A stretch of 64,000 bases of DNA. Origin: Candidatus Methanomethylophilus alvi Mx1201. Its GTDB lineage: Archaea; Thermoplasmatota; Thermoplasmata; Methanomassiliicoccales; Methanomethylophilaceae. Shown in pieces: positions 7,893 through 17,221 of the stretch. Location: positions 62,001 to 126,000 of the forward strand of contig NC_020913.1 in assembly GCF_000300255.2 (NCBI RefSeq), given 5' to 3'. A program made the position numbers and the translations under genes. Each line of letters begins with the position of its first letter. Position 1 is the stretch's first letter. The notes under the pieces are model-generated. The model was not told the DNA's origin and ran no database searches. It saw only the letters and a program-made list of their open reading frames with translations.

Positions 7893-8933
7893 ATGGTGTC
7901 AAAAACCGATAAAATCGCAGTTCTGGCCGTGGTTTTGATTGCGGCGGTCTTCGTAGGGGAGTACCTTACCTACGGTTACGAGGTCGACCGCGATGCTTCC
8001 GCCTCATGGGAGTCGGACAAGGTGTCCTATTCCGTGAAGTCCTCCGGTTCGGACGAGTATCGTGCCGTGCTTTTCGACAATGCAGGGCAGGTTCCGGTGA
8101 GTAAGTTGTACATCTATGTGGACGGCACCTATGACAAGTACTACAGAGACGCATGCGACCTGTCGGACGGTGCCAAACCCTGTTACATCGAGGCCGGATA
8201 TTATGCCGAACAGGTGAGGGAGTCTCTGAAGATACGCGGGTTCACGGACGTGACCCTTATCGACGGGATCGAGTTGGAGGAAATTCTCAGATCGACCATG
8301 TCGTCTTCCGCAGGTATCGGCATCATGGTGTTGTCCTATGCGGTCCCCGGTTCCGTGTACTCCGGTCAGTCCGATTGTCTTCTGGTCAATTGGGTGAACG
8401 GTGGAGGAGGCTTGTATTGGCTGAGCTCCGAGATAGGGAGATTCTACACCGACGATGACGGTCTTCACAAGGTGTCGGGGGACTGTACAGCATATTTCTT
8501 CGGCACATCCGTTCCGGTCGATTGCGACGATAAGGATGAACTCGGATACATAACGGGCAATCCGGTCGGTGGAGTTTTCACCGAAGCCCTCTGTCTGAAG
8601 AACAGTACGACCGAATTCGGAATAGACATCACGGGGCTTTCCGGGATACAGCTGGGTTTCGGAGAGGGCGGGTATGCCAGCATATCCTTGGTGTCTGTCG
8701 GGAGCGGTATGGTCTGCGTTTTCGCAGGCGGGTTCGATATAAATCAATTGGATGACGTCGGACAGGTCATCGCCTCCAAACTGACCTGCGACAGTGTTTT
8801 CATAAGTATGCAGAAGGATAAGGTCACCAGGGAGACCGTCAGGGGTTCTTTCGGCCTATCGACATCTGACACATATCTATTCATATACACGGGCGGGGCC
8901 TACGCCAATTTCGGAGCGTGTTTCCATGCATGA
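7893..8933 (+). CDS. Membrane-anchored extracellular partner protein, module copy A (unknown function)
   Basis: This 346-residue protein is not recognised from a named family. One N-terminal hydrophobic segment (residues 8-22) ends in Gly-Glu (V-G-E). The remaining roughly 320 residues should lie outside the cell. It is clearly paralogous to 13228-14271 and 17205-18254. Shared blocks are the TM-exit GE, a Y-Y-x-x-Q helix (about 103-107), NWVNGGGGLYW (166-176), GSGMVCVFAGG, and KVTRET plus a closing FIYTGG. The alternating strands with a GG-LYW turn suggest an alpha/beta GATase- or ThuA-like fold, which is only inference. Its end overlaps the downstream GT-C gene by 8 bp, implying coupled translation and joint function. 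Confidence 0.72.
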   Translation: MVSKTDKIAVLAVVLIAAVFVGEYLTYGYEVDRDASASWESDKVSYSVKSSGSDEYRAVLFDNAGQVPVSKLYIYVDGTYDKYYRDACDLSDGAKPCYIEAGYYAEQVRESLKIRGFTDVTLIDGIELEEILRSTMSSSAGIGIMVLSYAVPGSVYSGQSDCLLVNWVNGGGGLYWLSSEIGRFYTDDDGLHKVSGDCTAYFFGTSVPVDCDDKDELGYITGNPVGGVFTEALCLKNSTTEFGIDITGLSGIQLGFGEGGYASISLVSVGSGMVCVFAGGFDINQLDDVGQVIASKLTCDSVFISMQKDKVTRETVRGSFGLSTSDTYLFIYTGGAYANFGACFHA

Positions 8934-10299
8934 GTGGCCATGTATCGACAAGATAAGGGGACACATATGCAGGATAAGACATCCTCTCGCCGCCATAGTG
9001 ATCGCGGGGCTTGCGATACATCTTCTGATAATGCTGTTGGCCATGGTCTATGATTCGGATTATTGGGCCATAGTCATCAGGAACATAAACGCTGGCGAAG
9101 GGCTCTATGGCATGGAGGGCTACTATTACACGCCTGTATGGGGATACATCCTGGGATTAGTCAGTGCGTTTCAGAATGCGTGCTTGAGTCTGGGGGATTC
9201 CGCCGTAAGGGTATTCGACGTCATCTACTTCGAGGCAAGCGGTCATCAGACCAGTGCAACGGTCACATCCTTGGTCTTTAACTACTGTACAAAACTGCCC
9301 CTCCTCATATGCGATGTCATCCTGGCATATCTGACGTACGTTCTCGTGGATGAGCTTAAGCATGACAGGAAGAAGGCGACACTTGCTTTCGCACTCGTCT
9401 TCCTCTGCCCGGTCATAATCGGTTCCACGGGAATAATCGGTATGCCGGATACCTTGGCCGCCACGTTCATGATGCTGTCTCTGCTGCTGGTGATCAAGAA
9501 CAGGTCTTTGTTGGCGGGGATGTGCTTCGCCATGGCCGTATTGACGAAATTCTTCCCCGTGTTCCTGTTCTTCCCGCTGGTGGTTTATGTACTTGCCAGA
9601 AACAGGGACGACCGCAGGAAAGGGTATACGCAAGTAGTCATGGCCGCCATAGGGGCCATATCCGTCATGGCGGTCATATTCCTGCCGCAGATCATGGCGG
9701 GCGACCTGTCCGCCTGCTTCCAATTCCTTACCGACCGCTCCGGCACTTCGGCGGAGAGTACCCTTCTTTCAAAACTCATGGGTTACACACGTATCCTCGC
9801 ATATGTCCTGGTGATCATAGCATCCGCACTCGTAGCCAGAAGTATATATCGCACGGATGCGGACAATCTGGAGAAGGCATTGCTCAGAGGATCCATGATC
9901 GTCTTGGCCCTGTGCCTGCTATACCCTCCCGCCACGCAGTACATCGTAGTCCTCGTCCCTCTTCTGGCATATTACATCGCTGCGGAGAACCACAAGTATA
10001 TCCGTTGTTGGAAACTTCTTGCGATAGGGGCGACGATAGTATTCATGGTGTCCCTTTCGACACACCTTTTGCCTTTGGCGGTATCCACGGGACTTATCGA
10101 GATTAGTTCCTTGGAACATTTCTTCGACATCTGGAATTCCGGGGCCGGCGTATTCACGGTCTGGAACATCGAGTTCGTCATCGGAAGCATTCTTCAATAT
10201 GCAGGCATACTGGTCGTATTGCTCATGGCATACGGCAGGTACCTGAACAGATTGTTCGGAGGTGGGAGGTCTGGCAAAGCAGAAGGGAACAAAGGATGA
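8926..10299 (+). CDS. Multi-pass GT-C-like glycosyltransferase, module copy A
   Basis: This 457-residue protein has about ten membrane segments. The first outer loop carries YDSDYWAIVIRNINAGEGLY (residues 42-61) followed by GYYYTPVWGY (65-74). The acidic pair D43/D45 is placed like the catalytic Asp of polyprenyl-phosphate-dependent GT-C enzymes (GT39/GT87/PIG-M-like). Further shared blocks with copies B and C are FLCPV, MPDTLAAT and LTKFFP. The likely role is transfer of a sugar from a lipid-linked donor at the outer face. It overlaps its partner gene by 8 bp and the flippase gene by 38 bp. The donor and acceptor are not known. Confidence 0.8.
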   Translation: MHEWPCIDKIRGHICRIRHPLAAIVIAGLAIHLLIMLLAMVYDSDYWAIVIRNINAGEGLYGMEGYYYTPVWGYILGLVSAFQNACLSLGDSAVRVFDVIYFEASGHQTSATVTSLVFNYCTKLPLLICDVILAYLTYVLVDELKHDRKKATLAFALVFLCPVIIGSTGIIGMPDTLAATFMMLSLLLVIKNRSLLAGMCFAMAVLTKFFPVFLFFPLVVYVLARNRDDRRKGYTQVVMAAIGAISVMAVIFLPQIMAGDLSACFQFLTDRSGTSAESTLLSKLMGYTRILAYVLVIIASALVARSIYRTDADNLEKALLRGSMIVLALCLLYPPATQYIVVLVPLLAYYIAAENHKYIRCWKLLAIGATIVFMVSLSTHLLPLAVSTGLIEISSLEHFFDIWNSGAGVFTVWNIEFVIGSILQYAGILVVLLMAYGRYLNRLFGGGRSGKAEGNKG

Positions 10300-11836
10300 G
10301 GATCAGTTCTCCAGCAAGGTCTCCTACAATATGGCCATTAACATCCTGCGCACTGTTGTAATGGCATTGTTCGGGTTCCTGATGGTTCCGTATTACATCG
10401 ACCAGTTCGGGTTGGCCACCTATGCCATCCTTCCGCTGGCGACATCCATCTCCAGCTATGTCCTTGCCATAACGGATCCTCTGGGAGATGCCTTCGCAAG
10501 GTATACGTCGATAGCCATCCAGAAGAATGACATGGGGCTCGCCAACAGGACCTACAGCTCATCCATGTTAGGTATGATGAGGTGTATGGCTGTACTGATC
10601 CCGTTGGTGGTGCTGATCTCTTTGGCATCCCCTTATGTCTTCAACGTCGCCGGTTCTGCCGCCTTGGATGTGCAGATCATGTTCGCCATGATCCTTCTGT
10701 CCTCGCTCCTGATCTCGTTCAGCGCATGTCTGGGCAGTGTCTTCATGGCATACAACAAGTTATACATCATATATGCCAGCAAGACGGTGTATTGCGTTGC
10801 CCAGGTGGTATTGGTCATATTGTTCTTCGTCATGCATGGGGCATCATTGCCCCTGCTGGGAGCATCGTATGTCATCGCATCGGTGCTCATGATACTGATC
10901 ATGGCGGTCTATGTCAAGAAAGTCTGTCCCCAGATCGAACTCTCAAGGAAGAATTATGACAGGAGTATGCTGAAAGAGATGTCCGCCCTCGGCATGTGGG
11001 CAACACTCAGTGATTTCGGTACGCTGATGTATATCGAGGCATCTTTGATAATTGTAAATGTATGCTTAGGCGCTGCAGAACAGGCATCATTCTCTATTGT
11101 AGCAAACATGATCTCCATGATCAATACTGCAACGTCTTCCCTGGCAGCGGTATCCGTCCCTCTGGCATATCGTTATTTCGCCAACAGGGATCGGAAAGGC
11201 CTGGTAGACACGATGACCTTTTTCATGAAGTTCACCGGCATGGTGATGGCGTTTCCCGTGGCATTCATCATATTGTTCATGCCACAGATACTGGAGCTGT
11301 GGCTGGGTCCTGGGTACGAGAACCTCTACGATATGCTGTACATCATGCTTCCCATGGAGATATCGTTCTGTACCATCAGAGTCCTTCTCACAGTTCCCAT
11401 CGTCTATGTGAAGATGAGGCCCGTGGCTTTTGCCACCGCAGCCTTCGGCATTCTGAATGTGGCAATGTGCCTCGTAGTTCTGACCTTTACCGATTTGGGG
11501 ATGTTGGGCGCATGTGCATGTTGGGCTGTTTCGATGTTCCTTCTGAAGGTGGTGTTCTATCCGTTGTACTGCTCGAAACTGACCAAGACCAAGAAACTGC
11601 AGTATCTTACCCCCCTTCTTTACAGTCATGCGATGTTCGCCATAGTGTTGGTCATCGGATGCCTATTCAATAGTGTCTACGTCATCTCCACAAGATGGGT
11701 CTCCGTTATTTTTGCATTCGTGGCGGCCTTCATCATATATTTCATAATCGTTATGCGTTTCCTTTTCAACAAAGAAGAAAAGGGAATGATATTGCATTTT
11801 CTACCAGGATTCATACGGAGAGCGATAGAGCGGTGA
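10262..11836 (+). CDS. Wzx-like polysaccharide flippase (MOP superfamily)
   Basis: This 524-residue protein has about 12-14 membrane segments. The N-terminal block, MAINILRTVVMALFGFLMVP at about residues 24-43 followed by a YYIDQFGLATYAILPLA-type segment, is typical of oligosaccharide flippases. Wzx proteins move lipid-linked glycan units across the membrane, where the neighbouring GT-C enzymes could act on them. GTG 10262 gives the longest frame and overlaps the upstream gene by 38 bp. A start further in (for example the Met at 10331) cannot be ruled out because no ideally spaced ribosome site is seen. The gene is flanked on both sides by module copies A and B and reads in the same direction. 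Confidence 0.85.
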   Translation: MGGLAKQKGTKDEDQFSSKVSYNMAINILRTVVMALFGFLMVPYYIDQFGLATYAILPLATSISSYVLAITDPLGDAFARYTSIAIQKNDMGLANRTYSSSMLGMMRCMAVLIPLVVLISLASPYVFNVAGSAALDVQIMFAMILLSSLLISFSACLGSVFMAYNKLYIIYASKTVYCVAQVVLVILFFVMHGASLPLLGASYVIASVLMILIMAVYVKKVCPQIELSRKNYDRSMLKEMSALGMWATLSDFGTLMYIEASLIIVNVCLGAAEQASFSIVANMISMINTATSSLAAVSVPLAYRYFANRDRKGLVDTMTFFMKFTGMVMAFPVAFIILFMPQILELWLGPGYENLYDMLYIMLPMEISFCTIRVLLTVPIVYVKMRPVAFATAAFGILNVAMCLVVLTFTDLGMLGACACWAVSMFLLKVVFYPLYCSKLTKTKKLQYLTPLLYSHAMFAIVLVIGCLFNSVYVISTRWVSVIFAFVAAFIIYFIIVMRFLFNKEEKGMILHFLPGFIRRAIER

Positions 11837-11842
11837 TCTCAA

Positions 11843-13231
11843 ATGGGAGCATATACTGATGCCGGCACATCTTTTTTTGAGAGATCTGGGTGGATTAAGA
11901 GTACACTCTTTATCGCATTGGTCTCAGGCATTTTGATCAGGTGTCTCTGCATCCCTTTTACATATGATTACGACACATATCATTGGGCTGTGATAATCCA
12001 GAACATAGATTCCGGGAACGGTCTCTATGAGCTGTTCGGATACTATTATACTCCCGTATGGGGCTATATAATGGGATTTATCGATATGTTCTCTAACACG
12101 TTCCTGTCGGTCAGCGAGTTGGGGACCCACGTATCGGGGCTTCTTACAGTCGAGGATCTGGAGAACATGCGGCATGTCGCCACTGTGACATCCCCGGAGT
12201 TCAATGCTCTGATGAAGATTCCGATAATTCTTTGTGATCTTCTCGTAGGGTACATCTTGTATCGTTTCGTGGGGGATTGGACAGGCGACAGGAGAAAAGG
12301 AGGTCTGGCATTTGCACTGTGGTTCCTATGCCCCATAGTAGTCTACATGTCAAGCGTCCAGGGGATGTTCGATTCATTCTCTGCATTGCTGATTCTTCTG
12401 AGTATATTGCTGGTGTTGAAAGGGCATTATTTCTCTGGAGGGTTCATGTTAGCACTTTCGACCCTTCTAAAACTGTTCCCTGGTTCGGTGGTGTTCGTCT
12501 TCATAGGTCTCGTGTTAGCCAGACATAGGTGCGACGGATTGGCGAAGAGGAATCTGGCACTTGCTGTGACGGGTGCCCTTTTATGTTTCTTCATAATTTT
12601 GCTCCCCAACATAATCGAAGGGAATGTGGCCGACTCCATTACATTCATCTCCGACCGTGCCGGCGGATTCACTCTGAACCTCGATACTATATTCAGCATG
12701 GGCGGGATACTTATCGCCCTGCCATTCATGATATTCATGGGCCATATGATGTATAGGACCAAGGAAGACATCGACCGTAAATTCCTGATATACACTTTGC
12801 TGGTCCTTACAATATCTATGTTCATGAACATTGGTCCGCAGTATGTCATTGTTCTGTTGCCGTTCCTTGTGATTCTCATATGCAGTTACGACCGCTCATA
12901 TGTGGTTTGCTGGGCACTCATAGGGTTCGGAGCATTCCTTAGCGCATTCGTACTCAACAATTATTCTCTCCTCATGAGTTCCAGTGTGTATCTGGGATGG
13001 CCGCCGTATGATGTGATATTGAGCGGATTCGATTGGACAGAGGCATATCTTTTTGGAACCAACAGTTTCAGGTCGATAATGAACAGTGTCGGTTATGCGT
13101 TCATGGGGGCAGGCCTCATCCTGATATTTGTGTTCCATTACGAGGATGTCTTGGTCAGGAAATGTCCGAAGGCGGAAAAATATATCGAGAAGATTAGGCG
13201 CCTCTCATTCAGAAAGGAGGTCGTCAGATGA
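11843..13231 (+). CDS. Multi-pass GT-C-like glycosyltransferase, module copy B
   Basis: This 462-residue paralogue of the proteins at 8926 and 15824 has about ten membrane segments. The first-loop signature YDYDTYHWAVIIQN is followed by SGNGLYE and GYYYTPVWGY, and FLCPIVVYMSSVQGMFD and LLKLFPG are shared further on. It starts 6 bp after the flippase gene and ends in a 4-bp overlap (ATGA) with its partner gene, so translation is probably coupled. The GT-C assignment rests on topology, the acidic first loop and the glycan context. Sugar specificity is unknown. Confidence 0.8.
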   Translation: MGAYTDAGTSFFERSGWIKSTLFIALVSGILIRCLCIPFTYDYDTYHWAVIIQNIDSGNGLYELFGYYYTPVWGYIMGFIDMFSNTFLSVSELGTHVSGLLTVEDLENMRHVATVTSPEFNALMKIPIILCDLLVGYILYRFVGDWTGDRRKGGLAFALWFLCPIVVYMSSVQGMFDSFSALLILLSILLVLKGHYFSGGFMLALSTLLKLFPGSVVFVFIGLVLARHRCDGLAKRNLALAVTGALLCFFIILLPNIIEGNVADSITFISDRAGGFTLNLDTIFSMGGILIALPFMIFMGHMMYRTKEDIDRKFLIYTLLVLTISMFMNIGPQYVIVLLPFLVILICSYDRSYVVCWALIGFGAFLSAFVLNNYSLLMSSSVYLGWPPYDVILSGFDWTEAYLFGTNSFRSIMNSVGYAFMGAGLILIFVFHYEDVLVRKCPKAEKYIEKIRRLSFRKEVVR

Positions 13232-14271
13232 GACATGATCGATATATCCTGATTGCCTCAGTCCTGATAGTCGCGGTCATACTCGCAGGGGAGGCGTACA
13301 TATACACATTTGATAGGGATTCGACATACAGTGCCCGCTCATCCATGTCTGATAGCGGTGCAGGCTATCGGGTGGGCTCCGGCATCTCCAGCATATATGA
13401 TGTGGTCGTAAGCTATAATGGGGATTTTCCCGCGGCCAAGGAGTATTATGTATATTACGACGATAATTATGCAGACGTTATTGAAGACGTCTGGCATGCC
13501 ACCGGAGGGAAGGAGCTTAACCAGGAATACTATGTGTCCCAGATGCTGTGTCAGTTGGAGAACAGAGGTATCTGCGCCAAAGTGCTGAATGCTTCGGAAC
13601 TTAGAGATATGGTCCTGAGTGGTGGCGAGAGATTCAAAGCACTGATTGTCGTGTCCGGGGCCTTTCCCGATACTGTGTATTCCGGGAATGTGGCGGATCC
13701 AATCATCTAGTGGATCGATGCCGGAGGAAAGCTGTACTGGGCTGGGAATCTTCTGGGTGCGTATGTTTCTACGGTGAACGGAGTAGTCTCTGTCGACGGA
13801 TACGAGGTTCTCTTTTTCGGACCGGGGAGCCTCAATAGCTCGGACACGGAGAAGGCGTATGGGGAAATCTCGGATAACGAATATCTCCACGCCCTATCTT
13901 TGATGAGCAATTCGATACGGTATTCGCTGAATGCGGACGCGCTGTCGGTACCGCATCTTATGGTCGGATATTCCGACGGAAGTTATGCGAGTGCGGTTCT
14001 TGCACAATATGGTTCGGGAATGATATGCGTGGTCGGAGGGGATTATTCCAACAATCAACGTGCTGATTTGGTGCAGATTGTAGCATCGCATATATGCTAT
14101 AGTTCGGTCCTCGTGGGTTCAGATAGCGGCGAGGTTACTAGAGGGACGGAGACAGGCATCGTACCGATGGCAGTAGATAATAGTGCTAGATATTCTGTAT
14201 ACATATATTTCGGAGGATACTACCTGGAATATGCCAGATGTTTTGATTACAAAGGTATGTCATCTGGTTGA
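13228..14271 (+). CDS. Membrane-anchored extracellular partner, module copy B, with in-frame TAG (pyrrolysine candidate)
   Basis: The frame from ATG 13228 runs to TGA 14271 if the single TAG at 13708-13710 is read through. This gives 347 residues, matching its paralogues of 346 and 349. The N-terminal anchor ends in A-G-E, as in the others. After the TAG the protein continues WIDAGGKLYWAG, then GSGMICVVGGDYSNNQR and a YIYFGG end, all aligned with copies A and C. The TAG (codon 161) falls where copy A has Asn166 and copy C Asp159. In pyrrolysine-decoding archaea this could yield a full protein. Otherwise it is a nonsense mutation leaving a 160-residue fragment. It overlaps the copy B GT-C gene by 4 bp. 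Confidence 0.7.
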
Positions 14272-14311
14272 AACGGATATATCTATAACCCGGACTTACT
14301 TGGAAGTTCTG

Positions 14312-14746
14312 TTATTTTTTGTCTATGAATACCAGATATTTGCTTATCACATAATTCAGTATAATTTCTATTGCAGAGATTATGATTTTTGCGAAGAACC
14401 CATCTATTCCGAACAGTTCCTGATTTATGCCCACATCATACAGGAGTGCGAACCCCAGAATGTTTACTATGCCAGTGAACACTCTGCCTAAAGTAAAAGA
14501 TGCCACTTCTCTGCTGACTTCCTTTTTCTCATGAGTCTTACTGTTGAAAACGAATACTTTGTTTAGGATAAATGCGACGGCCACTCCTACAATCCATGAA
14601 AATGCGTTACTTATGGAGGGACCTATGCCTACAAGCACGAATGCGGCATAGATAATCCAGGTGATGATTACATTCAGACCGCCTATGAACAGGTAGCGTA
14701 TCCCTTCCCCATGTTTTCCATAGAACAGGCTGTTGATAAACGACAT
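14312..14746 (-). CDS. GtrA-like membrane protein
   Basis: This 144-residue protein has four predicted membrane segments, the standard GtrA layout. The GtrA features include RYLFIGGLNVIITWIIYAAF near the N-terminus, NKVFVF in the middle and NYVISKYLVF at the end. GtrA proteins are thought to help flip or present polyprenyl-phosphate-linked sugars for GT-C enzymes. The gene lies 21 bp downstream of a GT2 gene on the same strand. GT2 plus GtrA is a classic pair that makes and flips a polyprenyl-phosphate sugar, which would be the donor needed by the three GT-C proteins here. The pair sits in opposite orientation between module copies B and C. Confidence 0.85.
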   Translation of the reverse strand: MSFINSLFYGKHGEGIRYLFIGGLNVIITWIIYAAFVLVGIGPSISNAFSWIVGVAVAFILNKVFVFNSKTHEKKEVSREVASFTLGRVFTGIVNILGFALLYDVGINQELFGIDGFFAKIIISAIEIILNYVISKYLVFIDKK

Positions 14747-14767
14747 TATTCCACTCCTGTTTCTTGT

Positions 14768-15655
14768 TCATAGTTTTTTGGTGGAATCTACGCGATCCCA
14801 GATGCTCATATTGTCTTCACCTTTGTCTACATGTTCTTGGGCGATACGTCTGCATTTACGTTCCAGCATGGCGACGTACAACATCTTGTAAGGGTGGAAT
14901 CCAAGTTCATGTATGCTGTCATACAGTGCATGAATCAGATATTTTGTATTCCATGTCGGGATGTCGTAATTATACATCTTTTTCATGGTGCATTCACCGA
15001 TGTTGACGCGGATCCTCTGTTTCATGAAATCCTCAAGGGTCTCCGGACCCCTGTTGAGTATTATGCTGTCCCCTACATACACACATATGTAACCGGCCTG
15101 TTCCAGTTTCATCCGGATGATGTCCTCATCTGATTGCATATCTGTGGGAAGACGGGTGCCTATGTCCCTGAATGCGATAAGCTCCCCGATCTTTGGATGC
15201 ACCAGTGCCAGCTCGTGATGCATACACCACATCATGTGGACGGCGAATCCTATTTTGTCCTTTTTGTCATTGGTGGGTATGGGGCGTCCGCCTGTGATTC
15301 CGACCTTTGGATCGCGGAAAGGTTCCACTAGTTTCTGCAATGAATCATCTGTCCCGAACACGTTGTCTGCATTCAGCATGACGACTATGTCGCAGGTCTT
15401 GTTGTCGAGGTAACAGTTGATGGCAGAGTTCTTTCCTTCCCTTTTTTCCTGACGGAACAATCTGAGGGGAGGAAATTCCGGAATCAGTTTTGTTACGATT
15501 TCATCCGTGTCGTCGGTGCTACCACTAGATACGACCAGAACTTCTTTTACGACTATGCCGGATAGTTTCTGGGAGAAGATGGACCTGATGGCCCTTTCTA
15601 TGATCTGTGCTTCATTGTATGCGCAGATCCCAACCGTTATCTCGATATCCGACAT
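14768..15655 (-). CDS. Glycosyltransferase family 2
   Basis: This 295-residue enzyme has the GT-A fold. Motifs are GICAYNEAQIIERAI (residues 9-23), SSGSTDDTDE (about 43-52), the NADN metal-binding site (DxD position, about 95-98), and a QRIRVN segment in the place of the QxxRW motif. No C-terminal membrane segments are evident, so it is probably cytoplasmic or peripheral. It heads a minus-strand pair with GtrA, suggesting synthesis of a polyprenyl-phosphate sugar or addition of a sugar to a lipid-linked glycan. Start ATG 15655 fits the family start closely. Confidence 0.85.
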   Translation of the reverse strand: MSDIEITVGICAYNEAQIIERAIRSIFSQKLSGIVVKEVLVVSSGSTDDTDEIVTKLIPEFPPLRLFRQEKREGKNSAINCYLDNKTCDIVVMLNADNVFGTDDSLQKLVEPFRDPKVGITGGRPIPTNDKKDKIGFAVHMMWCMHHELALVHPKIGELIAFRDIGTRLPTDMQSDEDIIRMKLEQAGYICVYVGDSIILNRGPETLEDFMKQRIRVNIGECTMKKMYNYDIPTWNTKYLIHALYDSIHELGFHPYKMLYVAMLERKCRRIAQEHVDKGEDNMSIWDRVDSTKKL

Positions 15656-15823
15656 CGTATCATCCAGTGCAACATTCCCATGATATTAAATTATTAATCC
15701 TAAGTTACCAGGATTTTTAGCTTTATCTTTTTCACAGCTTTACACAATATAGTCAAGCCCAATGAGTTAAACTCGGCACATGCTATTGTCAAAATACGTT
15801 TAATTAAATATCCTAGTCATATA

Positions 15824-17221
15824 ATGTTGGACATGGTCTTTAAGGGTATCAGGGCAACCCATTCGGCTATCGGTTTTCCGTCTGGTACTTTTCTGTCTAT
15901 CCTTGTTTTAGGTCTGGCAATACGTTTTGCACTAATTCCATTTTTTACATACCCTTACGATATAGAGCACTGGGCCATCATAATGCAGAATTCTGAGAGT
16001 GGGAATGCATTATTTGGTCTTACTGGGTATTTCTACACGCCTGTGTGGGGATATCTTTTGAATTTGGGGTCGTTCTTTTTGAACTCTTTCTTGACCATAG
16101 GGGAATATGGGAGTAGGTTCGCAGATCTTTTTGGTATCGAGGGACTCCATAACATATTCTATACTGCGACTACGACCAGCCCTGCATTCAATTGTGCGAT
16201 TAAAATTCCGTTGGTAATCGTGGATGTTGTCGTAGGATATTTGTTGTATCGGTTGATTATGCACGATACGGAAGACGTCAGGAAGGCAACGGCCGGGTTC
16301 GGTCTCTGGTTCCTGTGTCCAGTAGTCATATATATGTCGTCTGTGCAGGCTACGTTCGATTGTATTTGTGCCCTTGTGACTATCCTGAGTCTTTTACTCT
16401 TGAGAAATGACCGTTGTTTTTTGGCAGGTGCTATGTTGGCTCTTGCGGCATTGACTAAGTTCTTTCCAGCATTTTTGGCGATATTATTTTGTATTTATGT
16501 TATCAAAGTTCATGAGAATGACGGTAAAAAGTATGTCAAACTAACTGAAGGCGTGATTGGTGCGGCCTTTATGTTCGCATTGATGGTGTTTCCACAGGTA
16601 TTGGATGGAACATTGGCGAATGATTTCACGTTTGTTTCTGATCGTATGAGTGAATCAAGTCTTCTTGAGTGGTCTTCTAAGACGATCGAAATCTTAGCAC
16701 TTCTATTCGTAATGATCTATACTGCGATCAGGATGTATAAGGGGTCTGGAGAAACAGTAAAACAGAAACTATTCTTCTACTCTCTTGCGATTCTAGCAGC
16801 ATCTGTGTTGATGAGAATAGGTCCGCAATACAGTATAACATTCCTTCCATTGCTTGCGTATTTTGCAGTTATAGGGAATAGACATTATAAGATAGGGTTC
16901 ATAGTCATAGGGATCATCGCTATGTTGGCAGGTTTTATGAACAATAGCCTGTCTTTGCTTACAACAGCTGTCGAATACTATGGCATGTGGGACGTGACTT
17001 CTTTAATAAATGCCATGGAAATGCTTGATATGGCTTTGTTTGACAGTACTGTACAAGCGCAGATCATATCTCTGTTGAATATTGTCCAGAGAGTCACCAT
17101 CATTCTGCTTCTTCTATTCATGTGGGAGGAGGATTATGATGGGAAAAGATTTGCAAAGTTCCGTTCCGTTCTGGTTAAGGTAAGGACGGTCCTGACGAGG
17201 TGTAATGATGAAGGTGCCTAA
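15824..17221 (+). CDS. Multi-pass GT-C-like glycosyltransferase, module copy C
   Basis: This is the third paralogue, 465 residues with about ten membrane segments. The first loop reads YPYDIEHWAIIMQN followed by SGNALFGLTGYFYTPVWGY. FLCPVVIYMSSVQATFD and LTKFFPA recur as in copies A and B. ATG 15824 was taken as start; a second ATG lies 9 bp on. The gene is more AT-rich than copies A and B, so the three are not a recent tandem duplication. It overlaps the partner gene by 17 bp. The AT-rich sequence upstream (15790-15815) probably holds its promoter. Confidence 0.8.
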   Translation: MLDMVFKGIRATHSAIGFPSGTFLSILVLGLAIRFALIPFFTYPYDIEHWAIIMQNSESGNALFGLTGYFYTPVWGYLLNLGSFFLNSFLTIGEYGSRFADLFGIEGLHNIFYTATTTSPAFNCAIKIPLVIVDVVVGYLLYRLIMHDTEDVRKATAGFGLWFLCPVVIYMSSVQATFDCICALVTILSLLLLRNDRCFLAGAMLALAALTKFFPAFLAILFCIYVIKVHENDGKKYVKLTEGVIGAAFMFALMVFPQVLDGTLANDFTFVSDRMSESSLLEWSSKTIEILALLFVMIYTAIRMYKGSGETVKQKLFFYSLAILAASVLMRIGPQYSITFLPLLAYFAVIGNRHYKIGFIVIGIIAMLAGFMNNSLSLLTTAVEYYGMWDVTSLINAMEMLDMALFDSTVQAQIISLLNIVQRVTIILLLLFMWEEDYDGKRFAKFRSVLVKVRTVLTRCNDEGA

